This document shows positions 25,288 through 33,460 of a DNA stretch of 64,000 bases, in pieces. Source of the stretch: Marinobacter sp. CHS3-4 (GTDB taxonomy: Bacteria > Pseudomonadota > Gammaproteobacteria > Pseudomonadales > Oleiphilaceae); assembly GCF_030053415.1 (NCBI RefSeq), contig NZ_JASGBJ010000001.1, positions 1,240,001 to 1,304,000 on the forward strand, in the 5' to 3' direction. Numbering within the stretch: the stretch's first letter is position 1; the number at the start of each line of letters is the position of its first letter. A model generated the notes under the pieces. It did no database searches. It was not told the DNA's origin and worked only from the letters and a program-made list of their open reading frames with translations. A program made the position numbers and the translations under genes.

Positions 25288-26094
25288 TCAGGCTTTGCTG
25301 TCTGTGCTTTCGAAGATTTTATCCGCGGAAGCGGCAACAAAGCCGCTGTATAGCTGACCATCTGCTTTCGGATAACGCAACGCGAACTCATAAAAGCAGC
25401 TGGGAATGCTGGCGGTGCGATCGGTGAACTGGACTTCTGCCCGATCGGCCATCGTGGACGACTGTTCCAGCAGCTCTTCCGGCGATCCTTTGATCTCTCC
25501 ACCGGAGGTGTTCAACCGGAACCCTTCGTCTTTCAGACGCTGATTCACCTCTGCCAGGGTCGTAAATTGGCTCAGCTGATTCACACTGACCGTAAAGTGA
25601 TTGGCGCGATAGCCCCATGCTGCCAGCCAGGCGGCGTATTCACTTTCCTCCAGCAATGTCTGGTAGGTGCCGTAGTCGAGATCCCAATGCCGACCGGAGT
25701 ATAAAAAGTTGTCCTCAGCTACCACGGCCGGATCAACCGCTTCAACCAGGTCATGAACCACGGACTGAAGGCTTTCGGAGCAACGCTCGACCAGCAGTTC
25801 AGAAATAAACACTTTGGGAGCGGTAGGGTCCGGGTGCTCGTAATGCCGGGCGTACAGCTTCTTGGCTTCGAAGTCGTATTCACCGCCCTGCTGATAGCCA
25901 AGCGCCAGAAAGTGAGCCGCCAGTTTGTCCAGATTGAGCTTGTCCAGGTTAAAGGTACGCAGGGCAATGTGGTCATTGACGATGGCCTGGCCCTGACTGT
26001 TGTCGAGCAGCTTATGAATGCGCTGCGCAGAGGGCGTCACCTGGCAATAGTTATCCCATAAGTTGGCAAAGAGGGTGTCTCTGTCAGTGTGCAC
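25288..26094 (-). CDS. DUF1338 protein (2-oxoadipate dioxygenase/decarboxylase-like fold)
   Basis: 268 residues from GTG 26094, which has GGAGG seven bases upstream inside the end of astA; the frame stays open 14 codons further. The possible metal ligands of the HglS-like fold are present: His42 in VNDHIALRTF, His in ANHFTVSVN and Glu in CFYEFALRYP. HglS of Pseudomonas putida is about 460 residues and acts on 2-oxoadipate in lysine catabolism; this shorter member may differ. The 11-base overlap with astA suggests coupled translation and a shared role in arginine or related amino-acid breakdown, which is inference. Confidence 0.85.
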   Translation of the reverse strand: MHTDRDTLFANLWDNYCQVTPSAQRIHKLLDNSQGQAIVNDHIALRTFNLDKLNLDKLAAHFLALGYQQGGEYDFEAKKLYARHYEHPDPTAPKVFISELLVERCSESLQSVVHDLVEAVDPAVVAEDNFLYSGRHWDLDYGTYQTLLEESEYAAWLAAWGYRANHFTVSVNQLSQFTTLAEVNQRLKDEGFRLNTSGGEIKGSPEELLEQSSTMADRAEVQFTDRTASIPSCFYEFALRYPKADGQLYSGFVAASADKIFESTDSKA

Positions 26095-27223
26095 GATTCG
26101 CCTCCAGGAGCGGGGTGGTTGTTTGAGCGTCTGCAAAGAACGGGTTGCTGTTGCGTTGTTTTTCCAGATCAGAGAACCAGACTTCCGCGCCGCTACTCAG
26201 GCCAAGATGTTGAGCGACAGAGGCCGGGACCTCAAGCATCTGATGCGCAGGCAAATAGCGAGCAGCCTGGGTCACGGTCGCGCGAAACCCGTCGGTTTTG
26301 GTGTTGGCAACCATCAGTGTCTTACCCTGACCGCCTTTTGTCCATGCGCTGTTGGTGGAGCCTGTGTCCTCGATAGAGTCCGGGCGGATATGAACCTGAC
26401 AGCGATTGGACTGGTTCACCGAACGGATGTCCGACAGACGGGCTTCCACAGTTGGGCCGCCGTCGAAAGGATCAATGTAACCGTTAAACCGGAACCCTTC
26501 AGATTTGAGCATGTGCAGTGCCGGCCGGGTTTGCGGGTGAACTTCACCAATCACTGCCTGGGCATCCTTGTCCATCAGGTGGGTATACAGCGGATGTTCC
26601 GGCATCAGGTCGGCGATAAACCCGTTGTCACCGGTACCGACCATCTGGCTGACGGTGGCGAAATCCAGATCAATAAAGTGGGCCTGAAGCCAGCGCCAGA
26701 AGGGCGACTGACCCGCGTCATCACAGACACCGCGCATTTCTGCAATCACCGTGTCCGCGAAGCGTTCCGGGTGTTGCGCCATGAATAGAAAACGCACCCG
26801 GGACAGCAGTTTTCCGGCCCAGGCCCGGCGGTAGTCCGGGCGCAGGAACAGAGTGCAGATCTCGCTGCAGCCGGCGTAGTGGGTGCCGAGGGTCAGCGTC
26901 TGCTGGCGCCGGGTAAGGCCAAGCTGGCGAGACTGTTTTACGGCGTCGCCTACGCGGTAGTGGTAAAGCGGGCGCCGTGTGCCAACCGATGCCTCAATGC
27001 CGGTGGTGCCCATGATGTGGCCTTCGACCGGGTCTACCAGTACAAACAGGTAGCTCTGGTCTCCGGCGTGCCGTACGTCATTGGCAAAACTGGCGATAGA
27101 GCGTTCAATTTTCTGCACAAGAAAATCATGGTCGTTAGCCAACGACGTAAAGCCGGGGCCGGACTCGATGGCAATGGCCTTCAGGTCGGGCAAATCCTTC
27201 ATGGCGACGGGGCGAATGATCAT
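26084..27223 (-). CDS. astA: Arginine N-succinyltransferase AstA
   Basis: 379 residues, about 35 longer than E. coli AstA (344) because of a C-terminal extension (FADAQTTTPLLEANRAH at the end). Signatures include MIIRPVAMKDLPDLKAIA, GPGFTSLANDHDF, GTTGIEASVG, LFLRPDYRRAWAGKLLSRVR and LSDIRSVNQSNRC. It transfers succinyl from succinyl-CoA to arginine, the first step of the AST pathway. The remaining ast genes are not in the window. ATG 27223 follows a GAGGA site. It overlaps the DUF1338 gene at its end and diverges from an Lrp-type regulator. Confidence 0.93.
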   Translation of the reverse strand: MIIRPVAMKDLPDLKAIAIESGPGFTSLANDHDFLVQKIERSIASFANDVRHAGDQSYLFVLVDPVEGHIMGTTGIEASVGTRRPLYHYRVGDAVKQSRQLGLTRRQQTLTLGTHYAGCSEICTLFLRPDYRRAWAGKLLSRVRFLFMAQHPERFADTVIAEMRGVCDDAGQSPFWRWLQAHFIDLDFATVSQMVGTGDNGFIADLMPEHPLYTHLMDKDAQAVIGEVHPQTRPALHMLKSEGFRFNGYIDPFDGGPTVEARLSDIRSVNQSNRCQVHIRPDSIEDTGSTNSAWTKGGQGKTLMVANTKTDGFRATVTQAARYLPAHQMLEVPASVAQHLGLSSGAEVWFSDLEKQRNSNPFFADAQTTTPLLEANRAH

Positions 27224-27279
27224 GGCGCAGTCCTCAAGTCGTTTTCGCCAGTATGAACACACCGAGTGACAGAATGTAG

Positions 27280-27317
27280 TGGCAAAAATGTTAGATTGAC
27301 GCTAAATTATGGCAAAA
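27280..27317. promoter_or_regulatory. Repeated TGGCAAAA boxes between astA and the Lrp gene
   Basis: TGGCAAAA occurs at 27280-27287 and again at 27310-27317, exactly 30 bases (about three helical turns) apart, within the 114-base divergent intergenic region. The spacing suits cooperative binding of an Lrp-type octamer. Whether these are the operator is inferred from position alone. Confidence 0.3.
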
Positions 27318-27337
27318 TAACCAAGCCTACGGTCAAT

Positions 27338-27766
27338 ATGCTGAGTATTCAGGATCAAAAGCTGTTGCTGCACCTGCGCCAGAACGCCCGTATCAGCGTA
27401 TCTGATCTGGCACGCCAGATGGATCTGTCTCGGTCCACGGTGCAGAATCGGCTTGCCCGCCTGGAAGAATCTGGCGTTATCAGAGGCTATTCGGTGGAAT
27501 TGGGCACTGATTACGCCGCCAGTCAGGTTGAAGCTCATGTGTCCATCAAGGTATTCCAGAAACTGACGGCACGAACCAACCGCGCTCTGGAGGGCATTAG
27601 CCAGGTCTCCCAGCTTTATTCCGTGAGCGGCGAGTACGATCTGATCGCTATCGTTCAGGCCCAGTCTCTCGAGCAGCTTAGTGCGGTGCTGGACGAGATT
27701 GGCAATCTGGAAGGGGTTGAACGAACCAATTCCGCCGTGGTGCTTGAAACCCGTTTCAGGCGCTAG
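27338..27766 (+). CDS. Lrp/AsnC-family transcriptional regulator
   Basis: 142 residues. The N-terminal helix-turn-helix (ISVSDLARQMDLSRSTVQNRLARLEESGVI) is followed by the RAM ligand-binding domain (VSIKVFQKLTARTNRALEGI, SGEYDLIAIVQA). It is shorter than global Lrp (164) and probably a local amino-acid-responsive regulator. It diverges from astA-DUF1338, which it may control. ATG 27338 is chosen because the HTH begins shortly after; the upstream in-frame extension is not Lrp-like. Confidence 0.92.
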   Translation: MLSIQDQKLLLHLRQNARISVSDLARQMDLSRSTVQNRLARLEESGVIRGYSVELGTDYAASQVEAHVSIKVFQKLTARTNRALEGISQVSQLYSVSGEYDLIAIVQAQSLEQLSAVLDEIGNLEGVERTNSAVVLETRFRR

Positions 27767-27850
27767 CGGCTTCGTCTTAATACCCAAATGTTCTTAATGG
27801 TGCCGGGGCCTCGGCCGATAACCTGTGTATCAGGTTACGAGGTTCAGGCC

Positions 27851-29098
27851 ATGGTTTCTCCCGTTATCATTTCCGGCAACGCCCAGAGCGGTCGCTCTCC
27901 TGTTGTTGCCGACTCGCTTTCCGGATCTGTGCCGAATGCCATCGGTCCTGCGGGGCAGGGCACACCAGAGAATAACAAGGTGTCCGAGGCAGCCCGTGCC
28001 CCCATCCGAACCGCCGAAGATGCAATCAATGTTCTGAAAGCCAGGTTGGCCCAGCGTCTTGAGCAGCAGCTGGGAAAGGCGCCCGCTCAGGGAGCGTCGC
28101 GATTTACTCCGTCGACGTTCGAGGCGCCTTCGGCGGAGCAGGTTGCGCAACGAGTGCTGGGATTCGTGCAGCAGCGGCTGCAGGCCGAGGCGAGTTCCGG
28201 AGCCGACACAGAGCGACTGGCGGGCTTGCTTTCAGACGCCAGAGCAGGAGTGACGCAGGGGTTTGCCGAGGCAAGAGAACAGATCGAAGCGATCGGCATG
28301 ATGGATGAGCAGCTCAACGCCGATATTGATGACAGCTTTAACCGCATTCAGGCAGGCCTGGATGATCTGGAGAGCCAGTTCGTGCAGCCCGCTGAAAACC
28401 AATCGTCTGTTGAGTCGGTTGGTGCCTCCGGGTATCGCCTGGAAAGAGCGTCCGAATCCCTGTTTTCCTTTGAAGTGACCACCGAGGAGGGCGACCGAGT
28501 GACGGTGCAAATGGCCGAGCAGCGATACGCCGGTTCCACTGTTGAAAGTCGTCAGAACGAACTGGGGCAGTCGTTAAGCATGTCCTTTGAAAGCGGTTTC
28601 TCCGGGCGCTATTCCTTCAGCGTGGAAGGCGACCTGAATGCCGGGGAGCGGAAGGCGCTGGCGGATCTGTTCAGCCGGGTAGAGAAGGTTTCGAACCGGT
28701 TTTTTGACGGCGATATTCAGGGGGCCTTTCGCAAGGCGAAGAGCCTTGGTCTTGGCGGTGAGGAGCTGGCGAGCTTCAGCCTCAGCCTCACTTCAACCCG
28801 CATTGTGTCGGCGGCCGCTTATGAATCCATTTCGCAACAGCCGTCGGCGAATGCGGAACTCAGGCCCCTGGGCAATCTGGCTCGTGATCTTCGGGGCGTG
28901 GCCCAGTCAGCCTTCGAACGAGGCGCCTCGGAGCCTGCTTTTAAGGGGTTGATGAACGCACTGCTTGAGGATATCCGGCAATGGCAGGTAGAGCGTGCAG
29001 ACATCGCTGAACGTGGTGATGAAACGCTCATGAACGATTTCATGAGCGCTGTTATTCGTTCACTAAACCCTAAGCAGGATTCACAGCTTCAAGTGTAA
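27851..29098 (+). CDS. DUF5610 domain-containing protein
   Basis: 415 residues, mostly helical and rich in Ala, Ser, Glu and Gln, with no signal peptide or membrane segment. A DUF5610-like region lies near residues 100-210 (AQRVLGFVQQRLQ, GFAEAREQIEAIGMMDEQLNADIDDSFNRIQAGLDDLE). The C-terminal half (SLFSFEVTTEEGDRVTVQ, SGFSGRYSFSVEGDLNAGER) looks like a second conserved domain of proteins found in Marinobacter and Pseudomonas. The N-terminus is low-complexity. The function is unknown. ATG 27851 follows GAGG; the frame opens 21 codons earlier. Its last 29 bases overlap the end of the convergent GST gene. Confidence 0.75.
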   Translation: MVSPVIISGNAQSGRSPVVADSLSGSVPNAIGPAGQGTPENNKVSEAARAPIRTAEDAINVLKARLAQRLEQQLGKAPAQGASRFTPSTFEAPSAEQVAQRVLGFVQQRLQAEASSGADTERLAGLLSDARAGVTQGFAEAREQIEAIGMMDEQLNADIDDSFNRIQAGLDDLESQFVQPAENQSSVESVGASGYRLERASESLFSFEVTTEEGDRVTVQMAEQRYAGSTVESRQNELGQSLSMSFESGFSGRYSFSVEGDLNAGERKALADLFSRVEKVSNRFFDGDIQGAFRKAKSLGLGGEELASFSLSLTSTRIVSAAAYESISQQPSANAELRPLGNLARDLRGVAQSAFERGASEPAFKGLMNALLEDIRQWQVERADIAERGDETLMNDFMSAVIRSLNPKQDSQLQV

Positions 29099-29993
29099 AA
29101 CCCTGACGTGGGAAATGGACGTGTACCTCGCCAACCCGCTTGTGGGTCCGCGAGATAATGATCCGCTGATCGTCTGCAAACACCAGGGTGCCGGTGACGG
29201 GGTCGCGGGCATAATCGTCAGGAGCGACGGTCACCTGATGGCCGGTGAGCCCGTCGGTGCTTTCTGATGGGGTTGGTCGTGGGCTGGCTGCCTTTGCTTC
29301 GTCCAGACCCTGTTTGTCTTTGATGGTTTTAGGATCGCCGTGACCGAACGTTTTCATTCGCGCAAGCCAGGCTTTGACCTTCGGGTATTCCTCCACCCAT
29401 TTCTTCTCGCCCAGATCGCTGACAAACCATAGACCGTGATAGGCAGAAAAGTCCGCGATGCAGGGCTTGTCGCCAAACAGGAAATCCTGCGTCAGCATTT
29501 GCTCCATATTGGCCATGTGTTCCAGCACCATGGCTTTGGCCTTGGGCCGCCGCGCTGTTCTGACCCGTGAGGATTTGCCCATCGCGATACGATCCCGGAG
29601 AAACAGGAACGTATTCCACAGAGAAGTCTCTTTGACCAGTTTCTTGAGCATGCTTTTATCACTGGCGGATAGCACGCAGGCAAAGAATATCTCCAGATCC
29701 GTTTTCTTAACGAAATCGTGCACGTCCTGCGGTTGATTGGCCAGGCTCAGTTCCGGCTTGTTGCCGATACGTGCCAGCTCATCCGAAATGGTGCGGGTGT
29801 CGCAGAATATGTCAGCGCCGATCTGGGCAACCGGCACTTTGCGGTAGCCACCCGCCAGAATGGATAGCACTTTGCGCGGCGGCATTTCTCGCACCGTGAT
29901 TGACTGCCAGGGCACCCCGGAATAGCCCAGCATGGCGCGAATCTTTTCGGAGAAAGGCGACATGGAATAGTGGTAAAGAATCAGATCCTGCAT
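29070..29993 (-). CDS. Glutathione S-transferase family protein
   Basis: 307 residues, longer than typical GSTs (about 200-230). Residues 1-80 form the thioredoxin-like domain (YHYSMSPFSEKIRAMLGYSGVPW, with the cis-Pro in YRKVPVAQIG and FCDTRTISDELA). The helical domain follows (DFLFGDKPCIADFSAYHGLWFV). A C-terminal extension of about 75 residues (from about 230) looks like a small beta domain (VTVAPDDYARDPVTGTLVFADDQRIIISR). The extension is found in GST-like proteins of related bacteria; the substrate is unknown. It overlaps the DUF5610 gene tail to tail by 29 bases. Confidence 0.85.
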   Translation of the reverse strand: MQDLILYHYSMSPFSEKIRAMLGYSGVPWQSITVREMPPRKVLSILAGGYRKVPVAQIGADIFCDTRTISDELARIGNKPELSLANQPQDVHDFVKKTDLEIFFACVLSASDKSMLKKLVKETSLWNTFLFLRDRIAMGKSSRVRTARRPKAKAMVLEHMANMEQMLTQDFLFGDKPCIADFSAYHGLWFVSDLGEKKWVEEYPKVKAWLARMKTFGHGDPKTIKDKQGLDEAKAASPRPTPSESTDGLTGHQVTVAPDDYARDPVTGTLVFADDQRIIISRTHKRVGEVHVHFPRQGFTLEAVNPA

Positions 29994-30106
29994 GGGGTAC
30001 CCCTGTCATGATGCAACGAAAACAGTCGCTGCAAAGCGTTCGTGAGCAGGGAGGGTACCCCGAGAGCTTGAATCTAGGAAGTCCTGAGATTGTCCGGCTG
30101 GGCCAC

Positions 30107-30214
30107 TTAGACGGTAAGCAAACCAGCAGACGCGCAATACAGGAAGGCAACAGCGCCTGAACAGATCAAGAGCCAGGCGGGGAAAATCAGTGACGAGCGA
30201 GTTGTTGTTTTCAT
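30107..30214 (-). CDS. Possible 35-residue single-helix membrane peptide
   Basis: ATG 30214 starts a short frame encoding MKTTTRSSLI followed by an almost continuous hydrophobic stretch (FPAWLLICSGAVAFLYCAS) and ending AGLLTV. A Lys/Arg-bearing start followed by one helix is typical of small inner-membrane proteins. The upstream GAGA element is modest. It could equally be chance; conservation in related genomes would decide. Confidence 0.33.
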   Translation of the reverse strand: MKTTTRSSLIFPAWLLICSGAVAFLYCASAGLLTV

Positions 30215-30282
30215 TGGTGTCTCTGTCATGGAGTCGATGTTGATGGCTGTTCTTAACCCAGCCAAAAAAACACTCTAGACGA

Positions 30283-30303
30283 TTAAGTGGCATTGTCACT
30301 TAA
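30283..30303. promoter_or_regulatory. 21-base palindrome, candidate operator upstream of the acyl-CoA synthetase
   Basis: TTAAGTG (30283-30289) and CACTTAA (30297-30303) form perfect 7-base arms around a 7-base centre, 126 bases before the synthetase ATG and upstream of the micro-ORF on the other strand. The symmetry suits a dimeric regulator. It does not match the PsrA or FadR sites I know. Confidence 0.35.
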
Positions 30304-30428
30304 AAAGTGTGCTGTAAGTCGCAGTGTACTATTTTAGCGATGTCCCACCCGGTCTTTGCGAAGAGTAAATTGATGGGTATAGAATCCGGACCGGACGAAA
30401 ATAATCACAAAACAAAAAGGAGCGTTCG

Positions 30429-32111
30429 ATGGCCGATGAAAGCCAGAAACAGACCTCGCTGCATTGCCTATTTTACTGGGCGAAAACCACGCCAGACAAA
30501 GTCTACCTGACCCAGCCATTCCAGGACGGCTCGACCGAGGACATCACCTGGAAGCAGGCATCGGATCAGGTTTTGCGAATGGCAGCCTATCTAAAGGCCC
30601 AGCAATATCCCGAGCGCAGTAACATCGCGATTCTGGGCAAGAACAGTGCTCACTGGATTCTGAGCGATCTGGCCATCTGGGCAGCAGGCCACGTATCCGT
30701 TCCTCTATATCCCACTCTCAATGGCGACACTGCCGGGTATGTGCTTGAGCACAGTGAAGCCAAGTTATTGTTCCTGGGTAAACTGGATGGCAAGGCAGAC
30801 GGCTGGAACGACATCAAAGGGCACCTTCCGGACGATCTTCCCATCGTGTCTTTGCCCATGTCGCCCAGGGACGACACCCCAAAGTGGGTGGAATTGATAG
30901 AACATTATGAGCCGATTGATCCCCAGTTGCCGGAACCCGACGATCTGGCAACGATCGTATACACCTCTGGTAGCACCGGACGCCCCAAAGGCGTGATGCA
31001 CAGTTTCCGAACCATGATTGCGGCGGCCGATGGTCTGCAGAAAATCTTCCCGGTAACCAACGAAGAGCGCATGCTGTCCTATCTGCCACTGGCACACGTG
31101 GCCGAGCGGGCCGCTGTGGAAACCCAGTCGCTGTATTACGGTTTTCATCTGTATTTCGCCAATTCCCTCGATACCTTTCAGGAAGACCTCCAGCGCGCTC
31201 GCCCCACGCTGTTCTTCTCGGTCCCGCGTCTGTGGATGAAGTTCTATTTGGCCATCAACAGCAAGCTGCCGCCCAAAAAACAGAAAGTACTGTTCAATAT
31301 TCCGCTGTTGAACAGACTGGTGAAGAAGAAAGTCCTGAAGCAGTTGGGCCTGGAACACTGCCGGGCCGCATTGACCGGGGCAGCGCCGTTGTCTTCAGAC
31401 ATCATCGGTTGGTATCGCAACCTGGGTTTGGAGTTGCTGGAGGTCTACGGCATGTCGGAAAACTTCGGCTATTCCCACGCCAATCGGCCGGGGCAGGCCA
31501 AGGTGGGCACCGTGGGCGTGACCAACCCGGGAGTCGAACATCGGCTGGCCGAGGGCGAGGAAGTGCAGGTGCGCAGCCCCAGCCAGATGCTGGGCTATTT
31601 CAAGAACGAGGAGAAAACCCGCGAGGACATTACAGAAGACGGCTTCCTGAAAACCGGTGATATGGGTGAAATCGACGCTGACGGATACCTGCGCATCACC
31701 GGTCGGGTGAAAGACCTGTTTAAGACATCAAAAGGCAAGTACGTGGTGCCGGTACCGATCGAAAACCGCTTTAACCATCCCAAGGCCGAGGTGGTCTGCG
31801 TGGCGGGTGCCAATCAGCCGCAGCCCTGCCTGATGATCCTGCTTTCGGAAGAGGCAAGGGAAGAGCTGGAATCGGGTGGTAGCCGTGAGGAGCTCGAACA
31901 GGAGCTGGCCGCAGAGCTGGACGAGGTAAACGCAGCGTGTGAGGCCCACGAGAAGCTCGCATTTGCCGTGGTAGTCAAGGAACCCTGGACCATGGAAAAC
32001 GGCATGCTGACGCCAACCATGAAGATCAAGCGGAACGTGCTTGAGAATTACTACAACAGCAAAATGGATGACTGGTTTTCTCAGAAGAAAAAGATCGTCT
32101 GGGAATTCTAA
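30429..32111 (+). CDS. AMP-dependent long-chain acyl-CoA synthetase
   Basis: 560 residues of the ANL superfamily. The P-loop is YTSGSTGRPKGVMHS. Later motifs are LTGAAPLSSD, EVYGMSENFGYSH, the A8 hinge DGYLRITGRVKDLFKTSKGKYVVPVPIENRF, and a C-terminal Lys (LTPTMKIKRN) for adenylation. It resembles the long-chain/FadD15-like (AMP-forming) group, which activates fatty acids to acyl-CoA via acyl-AMP. A perfect AAAGGAG ribosome site precedes the ATG. It is followed by a strong bidirectional terminator. Confidence 0.9.
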   Translation: MADESQKQTSLHCLFYWAKTTPDKVYLTQPFQDGSTEDITWKQASDQVLRMAAYLKAQQYPERSNIAILGKNSAHWILSDLAIWAAGHVSVPLYPTLNGDTAGYVLEHSEAKLLFLGKLDGKADGWNDIKGHLPDDLPIVSLPMSPRDDTPKWVELIEHYEPIDPQLPEPDDLATIVYTSGSTGRPKGVMHSFRTMIAAADGLQKIFPVTNEERMLSYLPLAHVAERAAVETQSLYYGFHLYFANSLDTFQEDLQRARPTLFFSVPRLWMKFYLAINSKLPPKKQKVLFNIPLLNRLVKKKVLKQLGLEHCRAALTGAAPLSSDIIGWYRNLGLELLEVYGMSENFGYSHANRPGQAKVGTVGVTNPGVEHRLAEGEEVQVRSPSQMLGYFKNEEKTREDITEDGFLKTGDMGEIDADGYLRITGRVKDLFKTSKGKYVVPVPIENRFNHPKAEVVCVAGANQPQPCLMILLSEEAREELESGGSREELEQELAAELDEVNAACEAHEKLAFAVVVKEPWTMENGMLTPTMKIKRNVLENYYNSKMDDWFSQKKKIVWEF

Positions 32112-32141
32112 TGCGATTCCGGCCTTGTTCAGGCCACACAA

Positions 32142-32186
32142 CAAAAAACGCCGGCATCCCTGTGGACAGGGGCCGGCGTTTTCGTG
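32142..32186. terminator. Bidirectional intrinsic terminator
   Basis: AACGCCGGC (32147-32155) pairs with GCCGGCGTT (32172-32180), and the inner CCCTG (32158-32162) pairs with CAGGG (32167-32171). There is an A-run before the stem and Ts after it, so it works on both strands. It serves the acyl-CoA synthetase gene and the convergent 61-residue gene. Confidence 0.85.
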
Positions 32187-32216
32187 TTCGATCCAGCGTG
32201 CTTCTGAAAACCAGCC

Positions 32217-32402
32217 TCAGATGCCTGGCTGGTAATCCGGGGTAACGCTTGGTGCACGCTTTCTCCAGACAGCGATTTTACGACTGATTACCTGGAATGC
32301 CTGCTGTGCCGCTGCACGGGTGTACTGGCGCCTGACATCGTTTCCATTATGGAGGATGCTGGATGGCAGCGGATGATGAGATACGTTATGGATTTGGGTC
32401 AT
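32217..32402 (-). CDS. Small basic protein of unknown function (61 residues)
   Basis: A strong ribosome site (AGGAGGAGG, four bases before the ATG) and a terminator 37 bases past the stop support a real gene. The protein is His-rich at the start (MTQIHNVSHHPL) and carries a basic helix (YTRAAAQQAFQVISRKIAVWRKRAP). The shape recalls small DUF1127-type proteins, but I do not see the DUF1127 signature, so no family is assigned. It diverges from the LysR gene, which may regulate it. Confidence 0.65.
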   Translation of the reverse strand: MTQIHNVSHHPLPSSILHNGNDVRRQYTRAAAQQAFQVISRKIAVWRKRAPSVTPDYQPGI

Positions 32403-32550
32403 AGCGCCTCCTCCTTAATTCCGGTGTATTGATTGCTAAGATGACTAACAAGATATTGGTTAGCTGACTATGTGTTGAAGTATACGGATTCGTTTTTGCA
32501 GCGTGAATACGTTAAAATCCGTACAAGCCTTGCAAATATGCAGTTATTTT

Positions 32551-33444
32551 ATGGATTGGGATTACCTTCGCTACATCCACGCCCTCGCCACCGGCGGCAC
32601 ACTTGCCAAAGCGGGTGAGATTCTGGGGGTCCATCAGACCACCGTTCTCCGTCGTCTGGACCAGATGGAAGAGCAAATGGGCGTTCAGTTCTTCGAGCGT
32701 GACCGTGAAGGCCTTCACCTGACGCCGGTTGGTGAAACGGCCTTTCGGGAAGCCGATCGCCTGGCCACGGACATGGAAAATCTGGAGCGTCAGTTAATTG
32801 GTCAGGATTCGGCCCCGGTAGGGAAAGTCAGGCTGGCCGCCACTGATACCATGGTGAATGCGCTGATCGGCCCGATGGTGTCAGAGTTGTTGCAGGCCTA
32901 TCCTGACATTGAGCTGGAAGTGCTGACAGACAATGACGTGCTCAATTTGAGCCACCGTGAGGCGGACCTCACCCTTCGGCCCGTCAATCGGCCGCAAGCA
33001 ACCCTGGAAGGCGAACGCATTGGTACCATTGAGTCGGCCGTGTATGGCTCAAAGGACTATTGTGACCGCAATCCGGATATGGATCTGGGCCACACCCCGG
33101 AGCTGTGCAGCTGGATTCTACCCGACGAAAGCTTCAGTCACCTGGCAACCGGACGCTGGTACCGGAAGATGCTGAAAAATGCGCGGTCAGTGGTGCGCTG
33201 TAACAGTCTTCAGGCGATGTTCTCCCTGGCCCGCGCTGGCAGTGGCCTGGCGGTGTTGCCCTGCTATCTGGGCGACGTTACACAGGATCTGCGGCGTTTG
33301 ACCCCGCCTCTGGAAGGAGAAGGCGTGGATTTGTGGCTGATGGTTAATCAGGACACCCGGCAGATGGCCCGGGTTCGGCTGGTGATGGAGTTTCTCAAGC
33401 AACAATTGATGGCCCTGACCAATCGTATCGAGGCGCGTCAGTAG
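32551..33444 (+). CDS. LysR-family transcriptional regulator
   Basis: 297 residues. The winged helix at about 1-60 (MDWDYLRYIHALATGG, LAKAGEILGVHQTTVLRRLDQMEEQMGVQFFER) precedes a LysR substrate-binding domain (VRLAATDTMVNALIGP, LTLRPVNRP, SLARAGSGLAVLPCYLGD). I chose ATG 32551, where LysR proteins of this type begin (MDWD); a GTG at 32503 would add 16 unrelated residues. No ribosome site is strong. It diverges from the 61-residue gene, its likeliest target; the ligand is unknown. Confidence 0.88.
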   Translation: MDWDYLRYIHALATGGTLAKAGEILGVHQTTVLRRLDQMEEQMGVQFFERDREGLHLTPVGETAFREADRLATDMENLERQLIGQDSAPVGKVRLAATDTMVNALIGPMVSELLQAYPDIELEVLTDNDVLNLSHREADLTLRPVNRPQATLEGERIGTIESAVYGSKDYCDRNPDMDLGHTPELCSWILPDESFSHLATGRWYRKMLKNARSVVRCNSLQAMFSLARAGSGLAVLPCYLGDVTQDLRRLTPPLEGEGVDLWLMVNQDTRQMARVRLVMEFLKQQLMALTNRIEARQ

Positions 33445-33460
33445 CCTTCTGCATATAGGT

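Larger units (their letters stand above)
29994..30428. other. 435-base intergenic region with one possible micro-ORF and a palindrome
   Basis: This gap separates the GST gene (minus) from the acyl-CoA synthetase gene (plus). It contains a possible 35-residue membrane peptide (30107-30214, minus) and an inverted repeat at 30283-30303, both listed separately. No larger coding frame with a ribosome site is seen. Confidence 0.5.
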
